Assembly: GCA_022560025.1 (NCBI GenBank)
Contig: JAFISE010000004.1
Location: forward strand, 186,001 to 250,000
DNA from: Stagonosporopsis chrysanthemi
Taxonomy: Eukaryota; Ascomycota; Dothideomycetes; Pleosporales; Didymellaceae
DNA: 64,000 bases
Direction: 5' to 3'
A program made the translations under genes and the position numbers. The notes under the pieces are model-generated. The model did no database searches. It was not told the DNA's origin and saw nothing but the letters and a program-made list of their open reading frames with translations. This document shows, in pieces, positions 34,449 through 46,568 of the stretch (position 1 is its first letter; each line of letters starts with the position of its first letter).

Positions 34449-36195
34449 GTTGCGGCGGTGGGAGCAGTGTCTGACGGAGGTCAAGGGAGTATGTCGAGAC
34501 GGCTGTGTGGTCCGTCGTGGGGTGTTGGTGGTGGTGCGAAGCGTGCGAGGGGTGGTGGGGTAGCAGATAGCTTTCGTGGGGCTATTTGTGTGGAAGGTAC
34601 AATGCGGGAGAGAGTACAATGGCAACGAGGCGGTGACTGCTGCCCGCCTGGGCAGGCGCCCTCCTAGCCTGGTGAGCGCGTGATCTGCTCTGCGCAGGCC
34701 GCCATGATGCCTGAAGCAATGCATCTACTCGTTTATCTGCGATGCAGTGAACCCTGACGCCCGTGGATCAGTCGCCATCGCCGTGACGAATCTGCAGGCA
34801 CGCTGCCAAGGCCGGGGCTGCACGCGCCAATTCCCACGTTAAAACCTCGCACGCCTCGGCCAATCCTACTTCTTCAAACACCGCAATATACAGCCCTGGT
34901 GCGCCTCCCTCACGGGCGCGCTGGGGTCTGGCGACATGTCGCCAGTCTTTGCCAGACTACTATGCACTCGTTTGAGCCCTTCACGAAATTCCATGAGTCG
35001 TCGGGTATAGAAGTATTGCAACATAACAACGACGCTGCCAGCGCTTCGTCTAGCCGCCCAAGAAAATATGCAGAGACTGAACAAAAGGCTCGCATTCTCT
35101 AGACGCCCTAGGCAGTGCTCAAAATTTGAACAAGACCGGCATGCATTCCAGACGTATCAAGATTGATCCAGCCATTATCGTGCATCTCATTGCTCCCACT
35201 GCGCACTGAAGAACCTTGTAGGCGCGGATTTGTATGTAGAGTTGCAGCTCCCTCTGTTTTCCTGCAGGTTGTGCTCGTCTTGACCGCTGTTCTGCACAAG
35301 TTCTGGTCCTTTACATTCGATTCCCGAAAACGTCCTCCGTTGTTGGCTGCAATGCACGACCTCCACAACGACTCCCTGCGTACGAATAGAACATCAGTCG
35401 GTGATCAGGTCTGAACATGTCGGTCCGTTCTCTGCGTCTCTTGTCTATCACACCTGCACGAGCACAAACATCTTGATGTTGATTGGTTCGGGAGAAGTCG
35501 GCTCCGTATTAAAGCCTTGTGCGAGTCCTCTGCTGCATCCGCACTGGAAATGGGCTACAGACCCCGCGATGTCCAGTTCTGATAGAGACCCTCGCAGTAA
35601 GTTAGTGCAAGCTTTACAGGGCATGGCTAGTCTTAAGTTTACATTGTCATGTGCTGCTTGTGAAAAGCAGTCTGAAACTACCAGAATACCCTCATGTGCA
35701 GACACGCCTTCTTTGCAACATGACAGAATGTCCCTTCTTTGAACGCTGCGAAAAATACCAACATCAACATTGACCATCAACATGCACAAGACTGGTCGAT
35801 ACTATGTCGCAATTAGTCCGTTCCATGGCATCTGCTGTTAGGCTCTCAAATCATGGTGCAGAACCACTTCCACCTGCATGTCACGGCCGGTTGAGATTTC
35901 CTCTCCTTATACAAAGTACATGTGCCTATAGCGAGGGCTCGCGTGATGTATTTAGTCTCGTGATGGGAGCAGTCTTGCGCAGCTAAAGTCGATGGAATCA
36001 TAGATGTGGTGGTTTGACCTATAAGAGTCTGTCATGCCAGCCAATCACCGCTGTGCTGACTTTCATTTGTCGGTGCCAAGACTCGTCCCTTCACGATTCT
36101 CCAGGGCTTGCGCTCAACGTCCGGTATCACCACCGCCGTCAACCCCATCGACCCTCTTCCCCTCTCCGTAGGCTCCGAGCCACCGTCACATCACC
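34449..36195. other. 1.7 kb divergent intergenic region between the aminopeptidase and CYT1
   Basis: Upstream sequence for both genes (minus and plus). The first 276 bp may encode the alternative N-terminus of the aminopeptidase. The rest shows only short unsupported frames. Confidence 0.5.
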
Positions 36196-37539
36196 ATGTT
36201 GGCTCGATCAGCACTGCGTACGGCGCGCACAGCCGGCGCCGCAGCCCGCAATGCCGCCAGCAAAACAGCTTCGGTACGACCCCCGGAAGCCCTTCACGAC
36301 CCGCCACGACTCCCGCGAGCTTCGACGACTCCTTCCAGCTCGCTGCGACATCGGTCGCGGGGCTTATGATGCCCATTGATACAATTGCTGACGAATTGGG
36401 TGATACAGCGCTCTGCCTCTACCGCCTCCACCGCCGAGGGTGCTGGCTCTTCCTGGAAGAACAACGCCCTCCCCGCTGGCGCCACCGTCTTTTCGATCGG
36501 TTCCGTCGCGTGGTATCTCCACCTCTACGGAGGCAATGCCGATGCCATGACACCTGCTGAGGAAGGGTAAGTGCTTCTCGAACGCACAATTGGTCGCCGC
36601 GGCGAAATTGTGGAAGGACAATCGCCAGGCACAGAGGCTAATAGGGCCACCACAGTCTTCACCCCACTGCTTACCCCTGGGAGCACACCAGGTGGAACAA
36701 GACTTTCGACCACGGAGCGTAAGTGCACAAAGATCCGGCCAGCCGAGGTCTGCTCTAACCACCCGTAGTCTCCGCCGTGGTTTCCAGGTCTACCGTGAGG
36801 TCTGCGCGTCCTGCCACTCGCTCACCCGTATCCCCTACCGATCGCTTGTTGGTACTATGATGACCGTCGATGAGGCCAAGGCCCTCGCCGAAGAGAACGA
36901 GTACGACACCGAGCCCAACGACCAGGGTGACATCGAGCAGCGCCCCGGAAAGCTCTCCGACTACCTCCCCGCTCCCTACAAGAACGACGAGGCTGCCCGC
37001 GCTGCCAACAACGGTGCCTTGCCCCCGGATCTATCGCTCATGGTCAAGGCCCGCCACGGCGGTTGCGACTACATCTTCAACTTGTTGACCGGCTACCCTG
37101 AGGAGCCCCCAGCTGGCGCCGTTGTCCAGGAGGGCCTCAACTTCAACCCCTACTTCCCCGGCACCGGTATCGCCATGGCTCGTGTTCTCTACGACGACCT
37201 GGTCGAGTACGATGATGGCACACAGGCCTCGACATCGCAGATGGCCAAGGACGTCGTCGAGTTCCTCAACTGGGCTGCGGAGCCTGAGATGGACGACCGC
37301 AAGAAGATGGGCTGGAAGGTCCTGGCTGTCACAAGTGTTCTTTTCACCCTCAGCGTTTGGGTTAAGAGGTCAGTCTTTGTAGGAGAAGGTACACGTGGAA
37401 GTTTGAGTCTGACACACGCAACAGGTACAAGTGGGCACCGCTCAAGACCCGCAAGCTCGTCTACAGCCCGCCTGCTGCCAAGAAGAGCCCTCTCGACTAC
37501 GTCTCCAAGCCCAACACCCACGGCAAGACGAACCAATAG
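36196..37539 (+). CDS. CYT1: Cytochrome c1 of respiratory complex III
   Basis: Heme subunit of the cytochrome bc1 complex in the inner mitochondrial membrane; passes electrons from the Rieske protein to cytochrome c. Five exons: 36196-36273, 36409-36566, 36656-36718, 36769-37368 and 37425-37539 (introns 135, 89, 50, 56 nt); every join restores family sequence. The product is 337 aa. The start MLARSALRTARTAGAAARN is a classic Arg/Ala presequence, followed by a hydrophobic sorting segment. Heme binding: C112-A-S-C115-H116, with the axial Met in GTGIAMA. A single C-terminal membrane anchor (KVLAVTSVLFTLSVWVK) precedes a basic matrix tail. Two introns flank a 63-nt exon encoding LHPTAYPWEHTRWNKTFDHG. 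Confidence 0.97.
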
Positions 37540-38166
37540 ACATGGCGCAGTTTTGCATCTAGAAGAGTGGGATGAGACGAGTAGCAGTAGCCGAAGCGTG
37601 TGTTCTATATCTTGTACAGTGCCAGCTACTTCCAAAACACGATTTCTGGAACTCTTTAGCTTAGTGATTCGCTGTAGATTTCCAAACTATATTCCTTTTG
37701 TTATCGCCTCCCCCCACCCCCTCCCACCCCGGTGTGTTTCCCCTAACCGCGTTTACAGCGCTGTAGATTCCGAACTTCGATCTCAAGCTACGGTCCCAAG
37801 ACCTTGGACGATGAGGGCACGTTGAAACGTGCGACGCAGACCACAATCAGACACCTCCAATGACAACCAGACTTGCTATCTAGCCCACCCCCTGAAGCCG
37901 CGAATCCGTAGAAGACGGATGCTGCTGGGCGTTTGGCTGCTGGTTTCCCCGAACATGAGCATCTCGCAGGCCACAGGAGGCGAGGTTGCAGTACTAGCAA
38001 TATGTTATCTGCATTTGCACGTTGCGGGCAAGCAGGGCGGCAGTGGTGAGGATCTAATGCAGACCCATCCAGCGAAAGAACAGCAATGTGGGCCTGACTA
38101 CTCGTATCTAAGACTGATCAGATATCCTACTATTCCGTACACAAACCAGCTCTCGCCCAGACCATC
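37540..38166. other. 0.63 kb spacer between convergent genes
   Basis: 3' flanks of CYT1 and of the interrupted regulator; includes a C-rich patch near 37710. No gene seen. Confidence 0.5.
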
Positions 38167-40956
38167 CTACGCCACCGCCTCGGTGCTCTGCAGGCGCCTC
38201 AACAGGTGCAGATAAACTTTGCTTACACCCCAGCAGCTAAGGGACTGCATTGCAGCGATGGCTTCGGAGAGTAGTGTAAGCCTTCCTTGCAGACTGAGCA
38301 GGTCCGGGATACCCGGAAGATGAATCCTGCTGCTGCCAGCGAGTTTCAACTTGCGTAGTTCTACGTCGTTGGGATTTGTGGTTTTTGTTGCTGGCGAGAT
38401 GCGGAAGGGGGTTGTGTTGCTATTGGAGAAGAGCCGGGCGTATAGCCAGAGCGTTAGAGTCGCCCGGAGCAGGTATACCGGCATGGCGTAGTGGGTTGCA
38501 TGGCTGTGACGGAGAGTCTCGAGGAGACGTGCGGCGTAGTACACTGCAGTTCGACCCTTAGCTTCGCTTTCTCGCCACTTTGTTGCTATTGTCAAGAGCT
38601 CAGGGCCGTCTAAGCGCTGGTATATCTGTCTTAAAGCAGCGAGCGTGAGATCTGTAGCTGGAGCGTGGCAGGTCATCAAGGCGGCCAGGCACATGGCCTT
38701 GGGGGTGAGTGATGCTTTCGTATCTTTGTGGAAATCACCGACCTGTTGCGTCTCCAGGATATCAAGAATCTGCCCTAGTACCTCCCCAGCCTGCCTAGCC
38801 TCTGGCGTAGAGAGACTTTTGTGGCGGCGGAATGGATGTGGCGATCGAGTTTGCTCCATAAGCTCAGAGAGAATGACCTGCTTGCCGAGAGTCCCTGTCG
38901 TTGACCACACTGACAGCCATGTCGCGTTTTGACAAGTATCCATCAAGGTTTGGATGCGACCAGAGTCTTTGATGCGGTCAGTACCGGTGTGTTGCAAGCC
39001 AAACATAGACAACTTGCCTAAGCCAGGAGGTATTTGCACCCAATCTTGCGCACTGCCTGCACTCCACCTGTCCTCCGTCTGAGGGAGAGTGTTTCGCAAC
39101 TCACAAGGATCCATGATGGTTGTTAGGTCAAAGTGAGCGCGGAAGGCGAAGTCAGAGAGCTGCAATGGTCAGTACAGCGTCACGATGAGTAACATGGCAG
39201 ACCTACCCAGACTCCGAAGCCAATTCTTCGCCGTTCTTCGTCGACAGCCCAAAGGCGCCACGCTTGCTCAAGCGGCAGGTGAAGTTTAGCAATACGCTCG
39301 TGTGAAAGGACATCTTCAAGGACTCCTTTTCGGCGAGCGACCATTACTGGTACGGCCTGTTAACATTCAGCAATCTCCAACTCTCTTCTGTCTCCAGAGT
39401 GCGATAGGGCCAGGATGTTCAGCACAGTGACTTGAGTCATCCACACTGTACGGGCTAGTTGATTCCGCTTTTCGCACTGCAGAAGGTCAGGTAATTAACT
39501 GAACTCGTAGAGGACATGCACTGACCTGAGAATTTGAGCGTCGTCTTACGAGCTCATGTATACATCGTGAAAAGGCTTCAGCATTCCTAACTCTTGAAAA
39601 TTGAGCACCAACACCTGCCACTGCCAGAACAAGCAAGGGATCAACATCCGGCAAAGAGAAGGTAGGCTTGTGAACGATAGGAAACACAGGGTGGAAGTGC
39701 TCGAAATAAAGCTGAACCCAGGCATTCAGCACAGGTTGGGGTGGCAGATTCAGGCTTGTGAAAGGATGATGATGTGGCTCCTGTTGGGTTTCTTCGGCGA
39801 GCTGCGCGATAGCATTCGCCTTCTCGTCCGAGAGGGGTTCCACGTTGGCTAGATTCTCTAACCCAGCATCAAGCAGTGACGCAGGATCGATGTCCGGGAA
39901 ATGTAAAGGAGCATCGATTTCGATGGAAGTGGGATGGTACTGCCGAACCTCCACAGCATCTCTGTCCATCGTAGGTGACTGGCTGCGGGTATACAGTTCT
40001 GCAATATGAGAGGCTGGTGTTTGGAGCAATCCTCGAAGCGCAGCATCTGATGCAATTGCAGATGGATTTTCATGTCTAAAATCCGCACCTAGACCTCCTA
40101 GATCCTGATTCATCCCGAATTCCTTGCCCAGGTCGAATGATGCTGGCCACAGGTACGGGTCCAGGCTACCAGTCGACCATCCGAGATCATCGAAATTGCT
40201 GTGAACTCCTAGGATGTTCAAAGCACTGAAGATATCGAGGGAACTATCGTAAGGCGTCTCGCTGGAGTGTGTAATATGGCCCACATCAGTTTGGTAATTC
40301 GTCATCGGCTGGCTGGGGATAGGTACTGTATGAGACTGTATATGGGCGCTCGTATGTGATGGCGCTGTCATCATGTTCGGCTGAGTCTGAACAGCGGGCT
40401 TCTGCTCCCTTCTGCTATCGTCGCTCGTTCCAGCATCATTGGTGGTAACATCACTGGCGTGGGCTAATCGTTTGGCGGGCTGGTCCCTATTCAACTGAGT
40501 TTTCGACCTGCGTTTCTTTGGTTCTTCGTAGTAGCAATGGCTGCCTGTTGAGCAGCATTTCTCGCATGGCAGGTGGCCATCACATCTGATTTTAGAAGTA
40601 CTACAACGCTTGCAGGCACGAGATACTCGTTGGCGTTCCAAGGGTCTCGACGAAATTACTTGCGTTGCAGGGTCGACATGAGTATTAGCGTGACGACGCG
40701 CAAGACTGTCTCTAAAGCGTGTGTGTGTGAGCACATTTGTGGATTCAGATATCAAGTGCATTGAGGCTTACATCCTCCCGAAAGCCTGTCATATATCAAC
40801 CATCGTGAACGCTAATCCCTTTTGAGAAGGACTTACATGCCCGCATAACGTACATTGAAAAGGCTTTTCTTTCGTGTGGGTGCGTAGGTGGCGCAAATAA
40901 TGCTCACGTCGTTAGAAAATCGAGTCGCACTGATCGCACGACAATTGATCTGGCAT
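38167..40956 (-). pseudogene. Interrupted C2H2 + Zn2Cys6 transcription factor with fungal_trans domain
   Basis: Five exons can be traced: 40837-40956, 40772-40785 (14 nt), 39526-40711, 39207-39476 and 38167-39159, with introns of 51, 60, 49 and 47 nt, all with GT...AG ends. Joined, they code for two C2H2 fingers (CDQC...H-x3-H, then CTLCGHAFGR...H-x-H), a Zn2Cys6 cluster (RACKRCSTSKIRC...CEKC) and a long fungal_trans region to the end: 861 codons including the stops. Two in-frame TAA stops break it: 40912-40914, exactly one residue in the first finger (C-x2-C-x12-H spacing is kept when the stop is counted), and 39360-39362, in fungal_trans just after RRELEIAEC. Neither can be spliced out with normal-sized introns. 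Likely a recent pseudogene, or two sequence errors. Confidence 0.75.
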
Positions 40957-43498
40957 GCCTAATCAATGGTGGTGTTCAGAGGAAGTGGCTGAAAGGAGCA
41001 AGCGGAGAGTGTTGACGGGACGCTTCTGGAAACAGCCTTGAGACGGGCCGTGCCTTACATGTCTGCTTCAAATCTTTAATTTTAGTCTCCACAATACGTT
41101 ATAGTTGGAAAGCACTATGAGCTCAGGTCATAAATTAAACCAACCACTTAGGCGTACAAGAACCCTATGCTAACAGCAAGCAGAGTACTTGGTGCGCAAA
41201 CTAGCTCAAATTCGGCGGTTCCAAGACGCATTGCGTGCGCACTGATGTCAAGATCAAGGCAGACGCCGCAGATTCATAACATGTAGGAAATGTACCTACA
41301 GCAAGTTTCCAGTGCATCGTTCTTCTTATTTACAAGTTGTAGTTGAGATTATACTGTTTTCTGTTTCTAACAAGTATAGCATGCGATCAGCTAAGTGTGT
41401 CTTAGCTACAATAAGCAAGAGACTGCTGCCAGCGTCTGGGTCGTGCTCTTCAATGCAATGCAACTATTTTGACACTCGCCTCTAGGACTGTAACCTTCCT
41501 TATCTGGACCTGCGTTGTTGATTTAACCTCCATCATCTTAAATGCCCCCGAAGTAACTCAGATTGCTGTTCGATGTCATCTACAAGCAACAGCCGCACTT
41601 CGCGTTTCTGCTTATTTAGCCCTTCAAGCTCTCTGATCTTTACGCTTGCTCCACAAGGACGACGTCAGTCTTGCCCGATACCATGGCTCTGGCAAAGCTT
41701 TCAGGAGCTGATCGGATACCGTGACCACTTTACGGTAATCAAACGGACGTTCGGAGGCTGGCTCTGACCTGTGCGCGTTGTCGGCGACTGGCTTTACTCT
41801 GTGGAGGATCGTTCAAGAGATCGAAGATGAAGATCGAGCACTCGGCGGCTCTTGTAGTCATATCTGACGTGCATACGGAAGATGCACGTGGGACGGCAGG
41901 CACAACCGAGAGCCTGACGCAGGGTCCATCGTGCTTTGATGACGTCGATGGCATTGTGCGGCTTGTTCTTGGTACCTGCGTGATCAATATGTCTCTAGAG
42001 GGCTCACCTACAATAGGTTTGCAGCCTTACCAAGGTCATGTTGCGGCTGTCACAATAGCTTAGTATGAGGCTGAGTGAAACACTAGGACTGCTCGATGCC
42101 GACCACATGCCGATCGGGCTGGCTAGTTGAGAGCCGTAAGCCTCGTGCAGATGCCTGGTCGTTTGTGAGTACCGTTCGGGCGTTTGAGACTACCGCTGCA
42201 GTTGCTTTGCTGGGAAACGAAGCAGGATAGCGTCATATGCCGAGACTGCCCATGGTACCGCATCGCACCGCGCGTTAGCGTGGATAAGATGAGAAGGGGA
42301 CCAGGGTTGTTTGGAGGACTCCACGGTTCTCCTTGCTGCAGGAAAGACGACATGCAGAGAGGCTGTTGAGGAGGGGTTGCAGCTGCTGAACAGCCTATCA
42401 ACGCCGCTTGCTGGCACAGGTGCTGTTTGTGCTGGCTTCCCCACGATAAGCATCTGGGGAGTGAGAGGCAGCATTCGTGCGGGAGACGCGTTGATTGGCT
42501 GCTTAGCGCGATGTGCTCGAAAAGGACAATCCGCAACGCGGCGAGTCGGCATGGCATGCAGATAACCATGAGTGCGATCGGCTGCTGCGGTCATAGAGAA
42601 GCAGTTGCCTGTTTAGAAAGGGTATCGCGGCGTTGAGCGGCGAATGGGCCTTTGGCGTGGCACAAGGCGCGAATTGCGAGCTCAGGCGTCATGTCATTCG
42701 GACGCTCACCACATGACCTGTGCTGTCTACACCAGCGGGGACGACAACGCCACGAGACGGCAGTGTACCGCCAAATGCGCGTCAAAGAGACGTACCGCGG
42801 GGCTGCGCAGCTGGGTGTTATGGTCAGGTCTGCCGCTGACTCTTGTGGTTCGAGACATGCTGCGCATGTACTGTTGAACGCGTGCAGGCAGCTCCGCTAT
42901 CAGCTCCGTGATAAGGAGCAGGAGCTCTAGCGCCGTGAATGACTACAGTAGAAGCGCCATACCCATGCAACACGCCCCGGACTACATCGCAGCTTGGTTC
43001 CTCCCTCCCGCCGAGCCCTCTCTCCTCTCTGACTAAATTGTGTATTCTTTCCCCCCGTCTCGCCCTTAAGCTGCTGCCACCATCTCCAGGTCGACTCGTC
43101 GCTAGTCCGCCTGCACCTCCGCACCGCTCACCGGCCAACATCCCAGCCCGTTCGCGCGCGGCCGCCTACAGCCAGGCACCTCGAAGCCTATATCGGTCTC
43201 TCCTGCACCGCACCGTACAGCCCGTACAAGCTCGACAGAGACTCACCAACGCCCCGCTGCACATCTGGGTGCTCACGTCTACCAACCGCCTTGCGCCTCG
43301 GTGCCTCGCCGCCTAGCACAGCACCTCGACACGGCACCAACCGCAACGCTCCACGCCCAACGCGCCTGTCTACTGTTGTCGCCAGCCCATGTGTAACGCC
43401 CTCACGGCTACTCTGTACCCACATCTGCGCTGGTAGCTGAACAGCTCTACATACTCTGAGTAGGCGCTGGGCCCTTGCTGGCCACCAGCACCGCCACC
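40957..43498. other. 2.5 kb gene-free region upstream of ATG1
   Basis: From 40960 to about 41570 the sequence is visibly AT-richer than the surroundings, with many TA steps. Later frames (for example 42123-42594 minus) have no recognisable domain. The 42960-43490 part is pyrimidine-rich and is probably the ATG1 promoter and leader. Confidence 0.5.
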
Positions 43499-46400
43499 AT
43501 GGCAGCACCAGCATCGAATGCCTACACCCCTCGTAGGTCGGCAGCATCGCCGGCCGCGTCGGGCTCGACCGATCAAGTCATCGGCAAGTTCATGCGCCTT
43601 GAACATATCGGCAAGGGAAGCTTCGCTGAGGTCTATCGGGGTATACACATTGTACGTCACCACCGCCCACTGCTCTGCAGACCATGTCTATCGCAGGTCG
43701 CGTCATACTCCTTCCTGAATGATTGCTAACATGCCGGCGCTCGAACAGGAGAAGAAAGCTTCCGTAGCCATCAAATCAGTCAACATGAACAAGCTCAACA
43801 AGAAGCTGAAGGACAACCTTGTGTCTGAGATCTCGATCCTTCGAAGCCTCCACCACCCACACATCGTCTCTCTTATCGACTGCCAAGAAGCGCCATCCCG
43901 TATGCACATCATCATGGAGTTCTGCGAGCTAGGGGATCTCTCAGCATTCATCAAGAAGCGTGCGGACCTCACGAACCACCCCCAGACCCAGCGCATGATC
44001 GAGAAGTACCCCAATCCGCCCGTCGGAGGATTGAACGAAGTCATAGTGAGACACTTTGCCAAACAAATGGCTAGCGCCCTGGAGTTCCTGAGGTCCAAGA
44101 ATTACATTCATCGCGACTTGAAGCCACAGAATCTCTTGCTGAACCCGTCCTCCCTGTACTATTCACAGAGCGGGACTCTGGAACGTATGCCACTGGCCGC
44201 CGACGCGAACTCTCTAATACCGGCTCTTGGGATCGAGACGCTTCCCATGCTCAAGATAGCTGACTTCGGATTCGCCCGCATTCTGCCAACAACGTCGCTG
44301 GCCGAGACGCTTTGCGGATCCCCTCTCTACATGGCACCAGAGATCTTGCGCTACGAAAAGTATGATGCGAAGGCTGATCTCTGGTCTGTTGGAACCGTTC
44401 TGTTTGAGATGGTGTCTGCGCGCCCCCCTTTCAGGGCAAACAACCATGTGGAGCTTCTTCGGAAGATCGAAGAACGCAAGGACCAGATTAGGTTCCCAGA
44501 AGGTCTTGTTGCGAGCCGAGCAATGAAGACGCTTATTCGCGCCCTGCTGAAGCGCAAGCCTACGGAGCGCATGTCGTACGAGAGTTTCTTCGCAGATCCA
44601 GTGATTCGCGACGAGATACCTGGTCTTGTCGACGAGGATCTGCCTCTGAATATGCATACTTCCGAACCGGAACCACCGGTCGAGCTACCGAAACGAGTAC
44701 AGAAGACGCCAATTGAGATGGAACGCCGGGCTTCGGAGAGCCCCTACTCACGATCACCGAGGGATAGGACTGGCGTTGCGTCGACACCGCCACTTCGTCC
44801 TGCTTCACGGGCTAGCCCAAGCAATCTCTCTGGTACGCCACCTCGCGTTTCGAGTACGCGACGCACGAGCAATACCCCCATCACACCCATTGAGGAGCAT
44901 GCATCCCCGCCTGTACGAGAGCAGCGACGACCTACTCTTCCCAATGCGATGACGGCGCCAGCACGACCCCATATGGTACAGGATCCATCGATGGCGATTG
45001 GCCATCGCCGTCGCTTCTCAAAGGACGATCCTCCTCCAGTGTCTTCGGGGCTGAAGCAGCATCTTGAGCGCGAGCGTTTGCCAGCAAAGACAGAGACTGG
45101 TGCCATGAGAGACGCTGCTGAGCGAGCTGCGCAAGATACTGCACTAGACGAAGGCTTTGTCTTTGTTGAGAAGCGTCGCGTAGAGATCGATGCGCTTGCT
45201 GACGAGATCGCTGCCAGTCCCCAGACTCAGCGGGACCGTATGGTCTCCAGGGACGGTGCGTTGCGACGGAGGGCAACGACCCAGGGGTCACCAACCTCTG
45301 CCGGCGCAACGGTCCCTTCGAGAGCAATCTCCATCCAGCAGAAGACGCCAACAGTTATCCAGCGCCCTGGTTCTTACGAGCGACGTCGACAATATCGTCC
45401 TAGCTTCGAGAGTGCCACCTCTGCCCTCTCCAAGGCCATGAACATGGTGAACATTCGAGGTCTTGGTCTTTCGCCGCCAATGATGAAGGGAGTCTCACCG
45501 CCTCAGGGATATGCAGCATTTCCTGTGTACCCCACTGCCCAGAGCAGTCTTCTGCTTGTTGGCGACAGCGGCAAGACAGTAGCCCGAGACGAAGACACGA
45601 ACTCTGTGAAAAAGATCGAGGAGCTTGCGCAACTGAGTCATGTCATCTACGGCTTTGCTGAGGTCAAATACAAGCAGCTGGTCCCTGTTGCACCAAGTGA
45701 CCAAGGATTGGGTGTCGGTCCCACTGGGGTTGCCAGAAAGCCTAGCAGCGACGTGATTGAGGACGAGGACGAAGACGAGGACTTGACACCCGAGACGATT
45801 TTGATCATCTCCGAGGAGGCTCTGGTTCTGTACGTCAAGTCGCTCGCTATGCTCAACAAGGCTATGGATGTGGCTGGCAGCTATTGGAACCGACAGCGTC
45901 GTGGCACTTCATCTCCTGAGGCAATGAGCCGCGCAGCCGCGAACTCAGATCGACTGAACCGTGTTGTATCGTGGACACGCGACAGGTTCAACGAGTGCTG
46001 CATCAAGTCGGAGATTGTTGCTCGCAAACTCAAGCAAGCACAACAGCAATTGCCGGAGGACCACCCGAGCCATCCACACAACTTCTCTGCAGCCTCAGGC
46101 TCTGCAACCACTGTCGGTTCAGCCGAGAACATCCTTCTGACCACCGGCGTGACAGCGGAGAAGCTTATGTATGATCGCGCACTGGAGATGAGCAGGACAG
46201 CTGCTGTGAACGAGCTAGTCAGCGCGGACTTGCCCGGCTGTGACCTTAATTACTGGACTGCCATTCTCATGCTCGAGGCGATACTTGAGGATGAAGACGA
46301 GTCTTCCAGCCGCAAGCTCGACGGCGAAGAGATCAATGGACTGGAGACTGAGGATCGTCAGTCGATCCAAAAGCGTAAGCACATTCGCATAGCTGGTCAT

Positions 46401-46568
46401 CAATATACACTAACACGAATAGTCCTCGAACAAATGAGGGGCCGACACCGAGCATTGAAGAAGAAGCTGGAAATGCAGAAGGCACAGAAGCGCAATTCAA
46501 TTACGAGCGCACCTTCGCCCTATTCAGCCAGCCGAAGCTCGCCGTCCACCCAAGGCACTGCACGATAG
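43499..46568 (+). CDS. ATG1: Autophagy-initiating serine/threonine kinase Atg1
   Basis: Kinase of the Atg1-Atg13 complex that starts autophagosome formation; works at the pre-autophagosomal structure under TOR control. Exons 43499-43651 and 43749-46374, with a third from 46423 to 46568 if the last, in-frame intron (46375-46422: GTAAGC, CACTAAC branch, ATAG acceptor) is removed; the result is 974 aa. Kinase motifs: G-loop IGKGSFAEVYRG (37-48), VAIKS lysine, HRDLKPQN near 172, DFG near 223, APEIL. A long Ser/Pro/Arg-rich linker follows, with RRRFS-type phosphorylation sites. The C-terminal third is the helical early-autophagy-targeting (tandem MIT) domain. The first intron (97 nt) follows YRGIHI. 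Atg1 in filamentous fungi is usually 900-1000 aa. Confidence 0.95.

Noticed and set aside
42123..42594. Overlapping 130-150 codon frames upstream of ATG1
   Set aside because: Cys/Ser/Pro-rich, no recognisable domain, several frames overlapping on both strands.
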